11,636 nt of DNA, from the NCBI GenBank assembly GCA_040757655.1, contig JBFLWV010000057.1:1-11636 (forward strand), given 5' to 3'. The stretch comes from 2-02-FULL-49-11 sp040757655 (GTDB taxonomy: Bacteria; Patescibacteriota; Patescibacteriia; 2-02-FULL-49-11). This document shows positions 1 through 5,165 of the stretch, one piece after another; positions within the stretch are counted from its first letter, which is position 1; the number at the start of each line of letters is the position of its first letter. The notes beneath the pieces were generated by a model. The model searched no databases. It was not told the DNA's origin and was given only the letters and a program-made list of their open reading frames with translations. A program made the translations under genes and the position numbers.

Positions 1-1
1 G

Positions 2-85
2 AAAGATAAGGCGCAAGACCGATTGTTCGATTGTCATATGATGAAAATCGTGAATGCTTATTACTATTCACTGTCCTCATCATAG
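2..85 (+). other. Possible 3' end of a gene entering from the left
   Basis: One plus-strand frame is open from the window edge to a TAG at 83-85, giving 27 codons (reading KDKAQDRLFDC... at the start). It has no recognisable motif and could be chance. The only support is the strong terminator about 100 bases downstream, which needs a plus-strand transcript coming from the left. The stretch 86-180 shows no gene I can support. Confidence 0.2.
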
Positions 86-180
86 GGCAATACGATATAT
101 TGTTCCAGTATTTATGCGTGTGATCCGAAAAAGTCTGATCCTGACTTTCGTTTTGAAGGGTTTGACGTTGGCTGGTGAAA

Positions 181-241
181 AGGTAGCACGGTTGACGGAA
201 TTTCGGAAACGAGATTTCTCCCGTGCACCTTTTATTTTTTG
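181..241 (+). terminator. Strong rho-independent terminator with nested hairpin
   Basis: The outer stem AGGT(A)GCACGG at 181-191 pairs with CCGTGCACCT at 221-230, with one bulged A. Inside it sits a second hairpin, AATTTCG-GAAA-CGAGATT, a 7-bp stem including one G-T pair closed by a GAAA tetraloop. The 3' arm runs directly into a T-rich tract (about 230-241). It would end a plus-strand transcript from the left of the window, or a short RNA lying within 1-230. Confidence 0.7.
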
Positions 242-253
242 TTTATTTTTTTG

Positions 254-287
254 TTTCTGGATCCCCGCATACGCGGGGATGACGGTG
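254..287. repeat. Palindromic 'ggatccccgc' dispersed repeat
   Basis: ATCCCCGC (261-268) and GCGGGGAT (273-280) form an 8-bp inverted repeat around ATAC, flanked by tttctgg and gacggtgg. This resembles an intergenic repeat common in many bacterial genomes, whose plus-frame translation reads FWIPAYAGMT; that string appears here and is a mark of repeat, not of protein. The family assignment is from memory. Confidence 0.65.
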
Positions 288-301
288 GAGTCAGCGAGCA
301 G

Positions 302-329
302 TTACAATTATGCACCTTGCATATATTAT
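302..329 (+). promoter_or_regulatory. Candidate sigma70 promoter for the zinc-knuckle gene pair
   Basis: TTACAA (302-307, 3 of 6 to TTGACA) and TATTAT (324-329, 5 of 6 to TATAAT) are separated by 16 bases, about 70 bases before the start chosen for the first small gene. The -35 is weak, so this is only the best candidate in the gap. Confidence 0.35.
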
Positions 330-396
330 TCCATACTTAAATGCTCGGAACCCCTAAATGGTAGATAATCAAAACAAACAAGAGGAGGAAGTGAAA

Positions 397-645
397 GTGA
401 AAAAAAATTTAATCCCTATGATGGTGGCTGTGGCGGGTCTTTTTGTTTTTGGGTGTTCCCGCCACCCAGTTCCCACCGTCACCGCGACGCCACCCGTATC
501 GCAGCCTGCCGCTACCGCGGACACGTCCCGGGTGGACTGTCCCAGCTGTGATGGTGGGTGGCTGCGGAAACAAATAGCCAAATGCCCGCGCTGTAAGGGC
601 TATGGTTATTTGATCAAGAAAGGGGGAGGAGATGAGAAAAATTAG
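397..645 (+). CDS. Small exported putative lipoprotein with paired CxxC zinc knuckle
   Basis: This 82-residue protein has no name I can give. A basic start and hydrophobic stretch (residues 2-19) end in VFGC with Cys20, close to a lipobox although Phe at -2 is unusual; a Pro/Ala/Thr-rich linker follows (about 24-44). The rest holds CPSCDGGW (Cys48, Cys51) and CPRCKGYGY (Cys63, Cys66), matching the CxxCxGxG knuckles of the DnaJ zinc-finger domain. Two such knuckles are enough for one zinc, whereas DnaJ has four. I chose GTG 397 because AGGAGG at 383-388 lies 8 bases before it; GTG 391 is too close and ATG 358 lacks a ribosome site and adds charged residues before the signal. The 3' end overlaps the next gene by 14 bases, so the two are probably coupled. 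The family and partner are unknown; it could act in the envelope as a zinc-stabilised scaffold. Confidence 0.65.
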   Translation: MKKNLIPMMVAVAGLFVFGCSRHPVPTVTATPPVSQPAATADTSRVDCPSCDGGWLRKQIAKCPRCKGYGYLIKKGGGDEKN

Positions 646-868
646 CATCATATGTCTCCTCCTAGCCATTCTTCTTGACCTCTTCTGCGGTCCAATGGAT
701 CAGAAAAGTGATCCAGTGGATCAGAAAATCGAGAAGGTCACCAGACGTACCTGTTCCAAGTGTAACGGGACAGGGACAGTGGCAGGATCGATTGAGAGTT
801 GCAGCGGTTGTGGGGGGGGAGGGGTATCACGAGGAGGTGAAAATGTAACCCCGAAATCCATCCGATGA
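632..868 (+). CDS. Small exported protein with DnaJ-like CxxCxGxG pair
   Basis: This 78-residue protein starts at ATG 632 behind a G-rich ribosome site (agggggaggag, 621-631) inside the end of the previous gene. Residues 4-18 are hydrophobic and end LFCG (Cys19); this could be a lipoprotein signal but Phe at -1 breaks the lipobox, so a simple signal or membrane anchor is possible. The linker repeats the DNA word tggatcagaaaa (DQK twice). CSKCNGTG (Cys41, Cys44) and CSGCGGGG (Cys57, Cys60) form one knuckle pair, closer to the DnaJ consensus than its neighbour. The TGA stop lies in the loop of the terminator. It shares layout but little sequence with the upstream gene, suggesting an ancient duplication or a heteromeric pair. 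Function unknown. Confidence 0.6.
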   Translation: MRKISIICLLLAILLDLFCGPMDQKSDPVDQKIEKVTRRTCSKCNGTGTVAGSIESCSGCGGGGVSRGGENVTPKSIR

Positions 869-900
869 GCAATGCTTGTCGGAGGGATGCTTTTTTGTTT
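856..900 (+). terminator. Rho-independent terminator after the zinc-knuckle pair
   Basis: ATCC-A-TCCGA (856-865) pairs with TCGGA-G-GGAT (879-888), one A/G mismatch inside, followed by GC and six T (891-896). The stop codon of the upstream gene (866-868) is in the loop. It closes the two-gene transcript. Confidence 0.75.
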
Positions 901-916
901 TCCATGATTTTGGATT

Positions 917-978
917 CTTGGTATTACCAAGTGGCAGGCGAGCTGCCACGCTACATGTTGAGGTGGATAACTATCCAC
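917..978. repeat. Array of three consecutive perfect hairpins
   Basis: Within 62 bases there are three perfect 7-bp inverted repeats: CTTGGTA-T-TACCAAG (917-931), GTGGCAG-gcgag-CTGCCAC (931-949) and GTGGATA-ac-TATCCAC (963-978). The first two share a base. There is no coding potential here. The surrounding gap 869-1165 otherwise shows no supportable gene; the C/T-rich part near 1020-1090 looks like degenerate repeat DNA. Confidence 0.6.
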
Positions 979-1165
979 ATTGACGGCAAGGCAGAGGAGA
1001 ATTTAAGATATAGGACTATTGTCTCCAGCTTTCCCTTCGCCAGCGGCCCACTTTCGCAGGAACCCCTCCTTTTCCCTGCGGTGGTAGCCGAAACCCTGTG
1101 AGGAATAAAAAATCTTCACGCGGCTTGGCGGAGGGTGAGGTGGAGATACGGGGAACGAATGTAAA

Positions 1166-1230
1166 ATCCAAATATCAAAGACCAAAATTATGGTGTCCCT
1201 TCGGGACAATCACAGTAGATATTTTGGATT
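1166..1230. repeat. AT-rich inverted repeat enclosing a GTCCC-TTC-GGGAC hairpin
   Basis: AATCCAAATAT near 1166-1177 faces ATATTTTGGATT at 1219-1230, with a perfect inner hairpin GTCCC-TTC-GGGAC (1195-1207). The 'aatccaaaat' arms belong to a word family that recurs at 1385-1420, 3455-3545 and 6085-6170; the CCCTTCGGG core recurs at 5268-5276 and, inverted, near 5344 and 5363. Confidence 0.5.
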
Positions 1231-1235
1231 ATTAT

Positions 1236-1374
1236 CTGATGTTACGCAGAAAAATTCAAATGTTGCTAACACAAGCCATTTTTCAAATCAGCCAATACCG
1301 CTTGCGTAAGATCAAAATTTGGCTCAAATAGAAGATTCCGTCCAATTAAGATTTATTCTCGTGCGTAACATCAC
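1236..1374. mobile_element. MITE-like element with 12-bp terminal inverted repeats
   Basis: TGATGTTACGCA at 1237-1248 and its exact complement TGCGTAACATCA at 1362-1373 bound a 137-bp segment with no coding capacity. TTATTA occurs on both sides (1229-1234 and 1375-1380), a possible 6-bp target duplication, though AT-rich repeats can match by chance. An inner 11/12 copy of the terminus (TGCGTAAGATCA, 1303-1314) suggests nesting. The left terminus matches the probable insertion sequence at the right edge of the window over 14 bases, making this a plausible non-autonomous relative. The TAA stop of pth lies within the right TTATTA. Confidence 0.55.
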
Positions 1375-1377
1375 TTA

Positions 1378-1986
1378 TTATATTTCATTTTGGATTTTGG
1401 GATTTGGGTTTTGGATTATTTTCAAGATTATATTGACAGCTTTTGGAATGAACTGTTGGTGCAATAACGTAAATTCCTCCTTGCTAAACCTCTTCAACAC
1501 AAACTCCTCTGCTTTGCCGGGCTGGCGCGAGAGGTGGGGAGGGCGGATGCCGATTTTGAGGCGTGGAAATTCCTCGGTGCCAAGGGCATTAATAATAGAC
1601 TGGAGGCCTTGGTGTCCGCCGGCGCCGCCGCGTTCGCGGAAGCGGATTATTCCAAGCGGGAGATCGAGGTCATCGGAAATCACCAGGAGTGATGTCGAAA
1701 TATCGAAATATCGAAATTTCGATATGATCGCGGCGATGGATTTCCCTGACAAGTTCATGTAGGTTTGAGGTTTGGCGAGGATGAGAGAATTTGGAAGCTG
1801 GAAGCTGGAAGCTGGAAGCTGGGTTTGAGTGATGAGCGAATGTAATTGTTTTTTTAATTTGAATTCCGGTGCATGCAGATGCCGCGCCAGCGCATCAACC
1901 ACCAAGAACCCCGCGTTATGACGGGTTTTTTCATAATTTTTGCCAGGATTGCCGAGACCAACGATAAGAAAGTGCAAAAAGTTCAT
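1378..1986 (-). CDS. pth: Peptidyl-tRNA hydrolase
   Basis: Pth cleaves the ester bond of peptidyl-tRNA dropped by stalled ribosomes, freeing tRNA in the cytoplasm. The 202-residue product is close to the usual 185-200. Family signatures are clear: GLGNPG (Asn13), TRHNAGF (His23, catalytic), KPQTYMNLSG (Asn78), SDDLDLPLG (Asp105, matching the Asp that activates His) and GAGGHQGLQS (121-130). In the last motif the usual Asn (GGHNGL, Asn114 in E. coli) is Gln126. The ATG overlaps the der stop as ATGA, so translation is probably coupled; it is last in the LCP-der-pth operon. Residues 55-66 (TQLPASSFQLPN) come from a 7-bp tandem repeat, residues 89-98 (SKFRYFDIST) from a palindromic repeat, and the C-terminus (QNPNPKIQNEI) from an 'aatccaaaat'-type repeat. 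The core fold should still be intact. Confidence 0.93.
   Translation of the reverse strand: MNFLHFLIVGLGNPGKNYEKTRHNAGFLVVDALARHLHAPEFKLKKQLHSLITQTQLPASSFQLPNSLILAKPQTYMNLSGKSIAAIISKFRYFDISTSLLVISDDLDLPLGIIRFRERGGAGGHQGLQSIINALGTEEFPRLKIGIRPPHLSRQPGKAEEFVLKRFSKEEFTLLHQQFIPKAVNIILKIIQNPNPKIQNEI
1695..1725. repeat. Palindromic TCGAAATA repeat inside pth
   Basis: TCGAAATA occurs twice in tandem (1695-1710) and runs into ATATCGAAATTTCGATAT (1708-1725), a perfect 18-bp palindrome. It encodes FRYFDIS of Pth, where the family usually has a short linker such as 'YKIDPENLLVI'. It looks like an intergenic repeat captured in frame. Confidence 0.65.
1792..1822. repeat. Heptanucleotide tandem repeat (TGGAAGC)x4 inside pth
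   Basis: Four exact copies of TGGAAGC fill 1792-1819, followed by a partial TGG. On the pth strand this is GCTTCCA and encodes about QLPASSFQLP, in the loop before the KPQTYMN motif. Since 7 is not a multiple of 3, loss or gain of one unit would shift the reading frame. Confidence 0.8.
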
Positions 1987-3416
1987 TTCACTATCTTTAA
2001 GGTGACTCTGATCGGTGTTCCTTCAAAATCGTACCGTTTCCGCAGCTCCTTTTCAAGAAAGTGAAGGTAGGATTCGGGGAAGCGCTCGCGGGTGGCAAGG
2101 GAAAGTGCAAAGGCGGGGGGATTGGTGCGGGTTTGCTTAAAGCCCAAAACCTTTGGCCGTTTCCGCTTTGGGCCCAAAGCGGGCAGGGAATGGCGTTGTA
2201 GCGAGTCTGTAATGAACTGATCGAGTATTGGCTGTTCTAATGTCATGGCGCGAGCGCGGGCGGATTTCAGCGCGGTTTCGACGACTGATTGCACATTGGC
2301 ATGGGTGAGCGCTGAAGTAAATACCACCGGCGCCCAAGGAAGCGAAGGGAATTTCCCGCGGATGTAATTGAGATAGTGTGCACCCATATCGAGACCCCTC
2401 TTTTGTTCACCCCCTTGAGTCAAGGGGGGGGTAGGGGGGGTATCTGCGTGGATCCGCGTAGTTAATCTGCGTTGATCTGCGCGAGGCACCAAGTCCCACT
2501 TGTTTCCCACGATGACGAGCGCGGCGCCGCTTTCTTCAATGAGGCGCGCGAGCTGCTTGTCTTGATCATTGATGCCTTCTGGTAAATCGAGCACGAGGAT
2601 CGCCACATCTGATCGTTTCAACGCATGGATGCTCCTGCTCACACCCTGCGCCTCCAACCCCCTTACCACTCGCGCTTTTTTTCGAATGCCTGCGGTATCA
2701 ATAAGGATGAGCGGCGTATCCTTCCAGAGGAGGGGAGTATCGATGGGTTCCCGCGTGGTATGCGCGTGCGGACTCACGATCGAGCGTTCATACCCGAGAA
2801 TGGCATTCAAGAGCGTTGATTTACCCACGTTGGGTTTGCCTAAAATGGCAATGCGTACTGATTCCGCAGGGGATGCTTTTGATGTGTGGGCAACCGCGGC
2901 AGTCGCCAATTGCTCAATGATCTGGTCAAGAAGATCCCCCACCCCGCTGCCATTGCGGGCAGAAAGCGCGAGAGGTTCTCCCAATCTCAATGTCCAGAAT
3001 TCGTTTTTCTGTTCTCTGAATGCGGGATTGTCAGCTTTATTAACCGCGACAACGATCGGTTTGCCGCTCTTGCGCAGCTCTTCAGCGATAGTGCGGTCAG
3101 TGGGCAAGAGGCCCGCACGCGCGTCCGTCATGAGCACCACACAGTCAGCGCGCGCTGCTGCGCGACGCGAATGTGCAATGACTTTTTCTGAAATGCCAGT
3201 GCGATCATCTTCCACGTCAAAACCGCCGGTATCTATGAGAGTAAACGCAATGCCGCGCCAGGTGATGAGCGTTTCCTGCACGTCGCGCGTGGTGCCGGGA
3301 AGCGGAGAGACAATAGAGTGCGGTTCGCCGATAATGCGGTTGAAGAGCGTTGACTTGCCGACGTTTACCCTACCGATGAGGGCGACGGAAGGGAGGGTGG
3401 GGATGGGGTGGAGCAT
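1983..3416 (-). CDS. der: Ribosome-assembly GTPase Der (EngA)
   Basis: Der has two tandem GTPase domains and a KH-like domain and assists 50S subunit maturation. The first domain shows GRVNVGKS (15-22), PGTTRD (40-45), DTGG (62-65), NKAD (126-129) and SAR (152-154). The second shows GKPNVGKS (193-200), TTRE (220-223, where TTRD is usual), DTAG (240-243), NKWD (305-308) and SAL (368-370). The C-terminal domain has the typical TNPPAF, FPESYLHFLEKELR and FEGTPIR. At 477 residues it is longer than the usual 435-490 core would suggest for this compact version: 58 residues lie between NKWD and TSAL, against about 28-30 in E. coli and B. subtilis as I recall. The excess maps to a repeat-derived insertion at about residues 313-348. 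The ATG at 3416 has no ribosome site; its stop overlaps the pth start. Confidence 0.95.
   Translation of the reverse strand: MLHPIPTLPSVALIGRVNVGKSTLFNRIIGEPHSIVSPLPGTTRDVQETLITWRGIAFTLIDTGGFDVEDDRTGISEKVIAHSRRAAARADCVVLMTDARAGLLPTDRTIAEELRKSGKPIVVAVNKADNPAFREQKNEFWTLRLGEPLALSARNGSGVGDLLDQIIEQLATAAVAHTSKASPAESVRIAILGKPNVGKSTLLNAILGYERSIVSPHAHTTREPIDTPLLWKDTPLILIDTAGIRKKARVVRGLEAQGVSRSIHALKRSDVAILVLDLPEGINDQDKQLARLIEESGAALVIVGNKWDLVPRADQRRLTTRIHADTPPTPPLTQGGEQKRGLDMGAHYLNYIRGKFPSLPWAPVVFTSALTHANVQSVVETALKSARARAMTLEQPILDQFITDSLQRHSLPALGPKRKRPKVLGFKQTRTNPPAFALSLATRERFPESYLHFLEKELRKRYDFEGTPIRVTLKIVK
2376..2486. repeat. Two adjacent dispersed-type repeats inserted in frame in der
   Basis: The segment contains CCCCCTTGA-G-TCAAGGGGG (2410-2428), a perfect 9-bp inverted repeat, followed by a second G-run (2434-2440) and by tctgcgtggatccgcg plus ttaatctgcgttgatctgcg (about 2442-2481). 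Both look like intergenic repeats; the second word family also occurs at 5175-5210 and 5382-5422. On the der strand they encode low-complexity residues TPPTPPLTQGGEQKRG and RLTTRIHAD, where Der normally has a short linker. Confidence 0.75.
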
Positions 3417-3454
3417 GAATTAAGTAAGAATGTACTTGGAGTATTAAGTTGGTT

Positions 3455-3546
3455 TAAATCCAAAATCCAAAGTCCAAAAATCAAAATCAAAATGCAAAAT
3501 TTATAAATTTTAATCTATTATTTTAGATTTTGAGATTTGGATTCTA
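3455..3546. repeat. AT-rich imperfect inverted repeat between LCP gene and der
   Basis: The 149-base gap inside the minus-strand operon is filled by 'aatccaaaatccaaagtcc' words facing 'agattttgagatttggatt', with a perfect 16-bp palindrome AAAATTTATAAATTTT (3496-3511) at the centre. It could form a long weak hairpin in the operon mRNA. No promoter or ribosome site for der is evident. Confidence 0.55.
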
Positions 3547-3565
3547 CATTAGAGATATGCAGATA

Positions 3566-4948
3566 CTATTTTCCCAAAATGAGTATAAAATCCGGCTGCG
3601 TTTCTGTACCATCTGACATGCGTATTGCCGCGTTCATAATCTCCTGCGGTGGGGGAATAGTTTCGATGAGCCGCGCGTTGAAGGTGGCAGTGAGATAGGC
3701 GCGGGCCGCTTCTTTCCCTTTATTGAGATCAAATACCACTGTTTCGTGCCAATTACGGCTCGGTGCATTACCAACCTTGAGCACATTGAGGCCCACGGAC
3801 GATAGCTCGATTGCGGCATGGGAAGCCAATCCAGTTTCATTAGTGCCATTGAGGATCGCGATTGTAGCGCTCTCGCTGCGGAGATCTTCATAGATGAATA
3901 GATTCTGTACGAAGCGAGCGAGCGTGCCGTAATTCCCGTCAGCCGGCATGAGGAGATACGCGCCATCGGGGTCGATCTCATCTTTCAGGATTCCACCAGG
4001 AGAGGAATCCAAAACACGCTGTGCAATGATTTTGCCTTCTGTCCGACGCGCGATAAGCAACAGGTCGTCGAATTGGTTCGTGGGAATGTTGGTCTCAATG
4101 TTTTTTTCAACGGAATTCACGATGGCGGCAATTTTACCCGGCGAAAGGAGCGTCGAAAAGCGAAATATCTTATCACGCAAGGAGAGGAGCACTTGCTGCT
4201 GGCGGCGCGCGCGCGCGAAATCCGAGCCTTGACCGTTTGTGCCATGGCGGGAGCGCACATACTTCAGTGCGGTTTCCCCATCCATATGTTGTTCTCCTGC
4301 ATGAAAGCTCACCGTCATGACGCCGTCGAGGCCATCAGGATAGCTGGGATCAGTGAACGCATATTCCACATTAATATCTACACCTCCAAGAATGTTTACC
4401 AATTCCACAAAGCCTTTGAAGTCAATGCGCACATACCCAGCGATAGGTACGCCAAATGTTTGTCCAACGACATTGGCAGCGAGAGCAGCTCCTCTTCCTT
4501 GTGCTTCTGATTCACCGATGGCATTCACCGCATTGACCTTGCGTAAACCCAGGCCAGGCACTGGCACGGCAAGGTCCCGTGGTATTGAGAGCATGACCAC
4601 ATCGCCGTTTTTTGGGCGGACAGAGACCAAAATGATGGTATCGGTGAGATATGGCCCTTCATGTCCCACCCCCCCCTGACCTAAGATGAGGAAATTGAGA
4701 CGTTCATCTTTGGTGAGTGAGGATTTTTTTATACCAGAGAGCCACGATTCGAGGGTGCGCAAGAAGGGGAGATGCGTTGAGCGGTAGTTATCTGTTGGTG
4801 CTGCGGCATTATCTTTCCAGGACAGGAGGCTCAAGGTGGCAAAGCAAATTCCCAAAATAAAAAAAATGATCCACCAGCGGCGTGTGCGTTTGGGAGGGCG
4901 GGTCAGGGTATTCTGGGGGCGCGGAGAGGGGGCTGAAAAACGGTCCAT
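3566..4948 (-). CDS. LytR-CpsA-Psr (LCP) family envelope protein with LytR C-terminal domain
   Basis: LCP proteins transfer lipid-linked glycopolymers to peptidoglycan on the outer face of the membrane; some members also anchor glycoprotein glycans. The 460-residue product has a short cytoplasmic proline/arginine-rich head, one membrane segment (about 25-43) and an LCP domain (about 83-260). Seen motifs are PYLTDTIILVSV (Asp103), SIPRDL (Arg124), RKVNA (Arg136), VELVNILGGVDI, and YVRSRH followed by SDFARARRQQ (Arg232, Arg234, Asp243, Arg246), which match the pyrophosphate-binding residues of the family. Residues about 360-455 (ATIAILNGTNETGLA...) fit the LytR C-terminal domain. The ATG lies about 20 bases after the predicted transcription start with no ribosome site, so initiation may be near-leaderless. 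It leads an operon with der and pth, a coupling of envelope and translation genes. The natural polymer is unknown. Confidence 0.9.
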   Translation of the reverse strand: MDRFSAPSPRPQNTLTRPPKRTRRWWIIFFILGICFATLSLLSWKDNAAAPTDNYRSTHLPFLRTLESWLSGIKKSSLTKDERLNFLILGQGGVGHEGPYLTDTIILVSVRPKNGDVVMLSIPRDLAVPVPGLGLRKVNAVNAIGESEAQGRGAALAANVVGQTFGVPIAGYVRIDFKGFVELVNILGGVDINVEYAFTDPSYPDGLDGVMTVSFHAGEQHMDGETALKYVRSRHGTNGQGSDFARARRQQQVLLSLRDKIFRFSTLLSPGKIAAIVNSVEKNIETNIPTNQFDDLLLIARRTEGKIIAQRVLDSSPGGILKDEIDPDGAYLLMPADGNYGTLARFVQNLFIYEDLRSESATIAILNGTNETGLASHAAIELSSVGLNVLKVGNAPSRNWHETVVFDLNKGKEAARAYLTATFNARLIETIPPPQEIMNAAIRMSDGTETQPDFILILGK

Positions 4949-4970
4949 AATTATTGCTAGCGTAGTTTTT

Positions 4971-5000
4971 ATTATACGCGCAAGATTCCTGTTGCGTCAA
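4971..5000 (-). promoter_or_regulatory. Sigma70 promoter of the LCP-der-pth operon
   Basis: On the minus strand TTGACG (plus 5000-4995) and a perfect TATAAT (4976-4971) are spaced by 18 bases. The expected start is around 4962-4965, giving a leader of only about 15-20 bases before the ATG at 4948. Confidence 0.75.
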
Positions 5001-5020
5001 CCGAGTTTTTGTGGTACACT
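4992..5020 (+). promoter_or_regulatory. Divergent extended -10 promoter for tRNA-Val
   Basis: TTGCGT (4992-4997), a 17-base spacer and TACACT (5015-5020) preceded by TGG (5012-5014, extended -10) point rightward to the tRNA gene 45 bases downstream. Its -35 overlaps the -35 of the opposite operon promoter within TTGCGTCAA. Confidence 0.55.
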
Positions 5021-5064
5021 TGGAGCAATTTGCGTGGTTTATAAGGGAAAATGTGAATTTTTAT

Positions 5065-5138
5065 GGGTGCTTAGCTCAGCTGGTCAGAGCGTCGCATTCA
5101 CATTGCGAAGGTCGCTGGTTCGAGCCCAGCAGCACCCA
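5065..5138 (+). tRNA. tRNA-Val, anticodon CAC
   Basis: A complete 74-base cloverleaf can be drawn: acceptor GGGTGCT/AGCACCC (5065-5071 with 5131-5137) and discriminator A5138; D stem GCTC/GAGC; anticodon stem TCGCA/TGCGA with loop TTCACAT and anticodon CAC at 5099-5101; variable AGGTC; T stem GCTGG/CCAGC with loop TTCGAGC. All stems are perfect. The 3' CCA is not encoded, so it must be added by a nucleotidyltransferase. It reads the valine codon GUG and stands alone, transcribed away from the LCP operon. Confidence 0.97.
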
Positions 5139-5165
5139 TTGGTTATAGAGGAGTATGTCGGTGTT

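Noticed and set aside
54..368. 104-residue plus-strand open frame starting at 54
   Set aside because: It runs across the terminator and the palindromic repeat (its FWIPAYAGMT is repeat translation) and has no ribosome site.
358..396. Start of the first zinc-knuckle gene at ATG 358 or GTG 391
   Set aside because: ATG 358 would place an acidic segment ahead of the signal sequence and lacks a ribosome site; GTG 391 is only two bases after AGGAGG.
917..978. Hairpin array as a CRISPR array
   Set aside because: The three stems differ in sequence and there is no constant repeat with spacers of regular length.
1003..1209. Minus-strand 68-residue frame in the gap 979-1236
   Set aside because: Low-complexity proline-rich content, no ribosome site, and it ends in a repeat; more likely non-coding.
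2569..3423. 284-residue plus-strand open frame opposite der
   Set aside because: It is the shadow of der, whose motifs and codon use are unambiguous; the plus-strand product has no recognisable motif.
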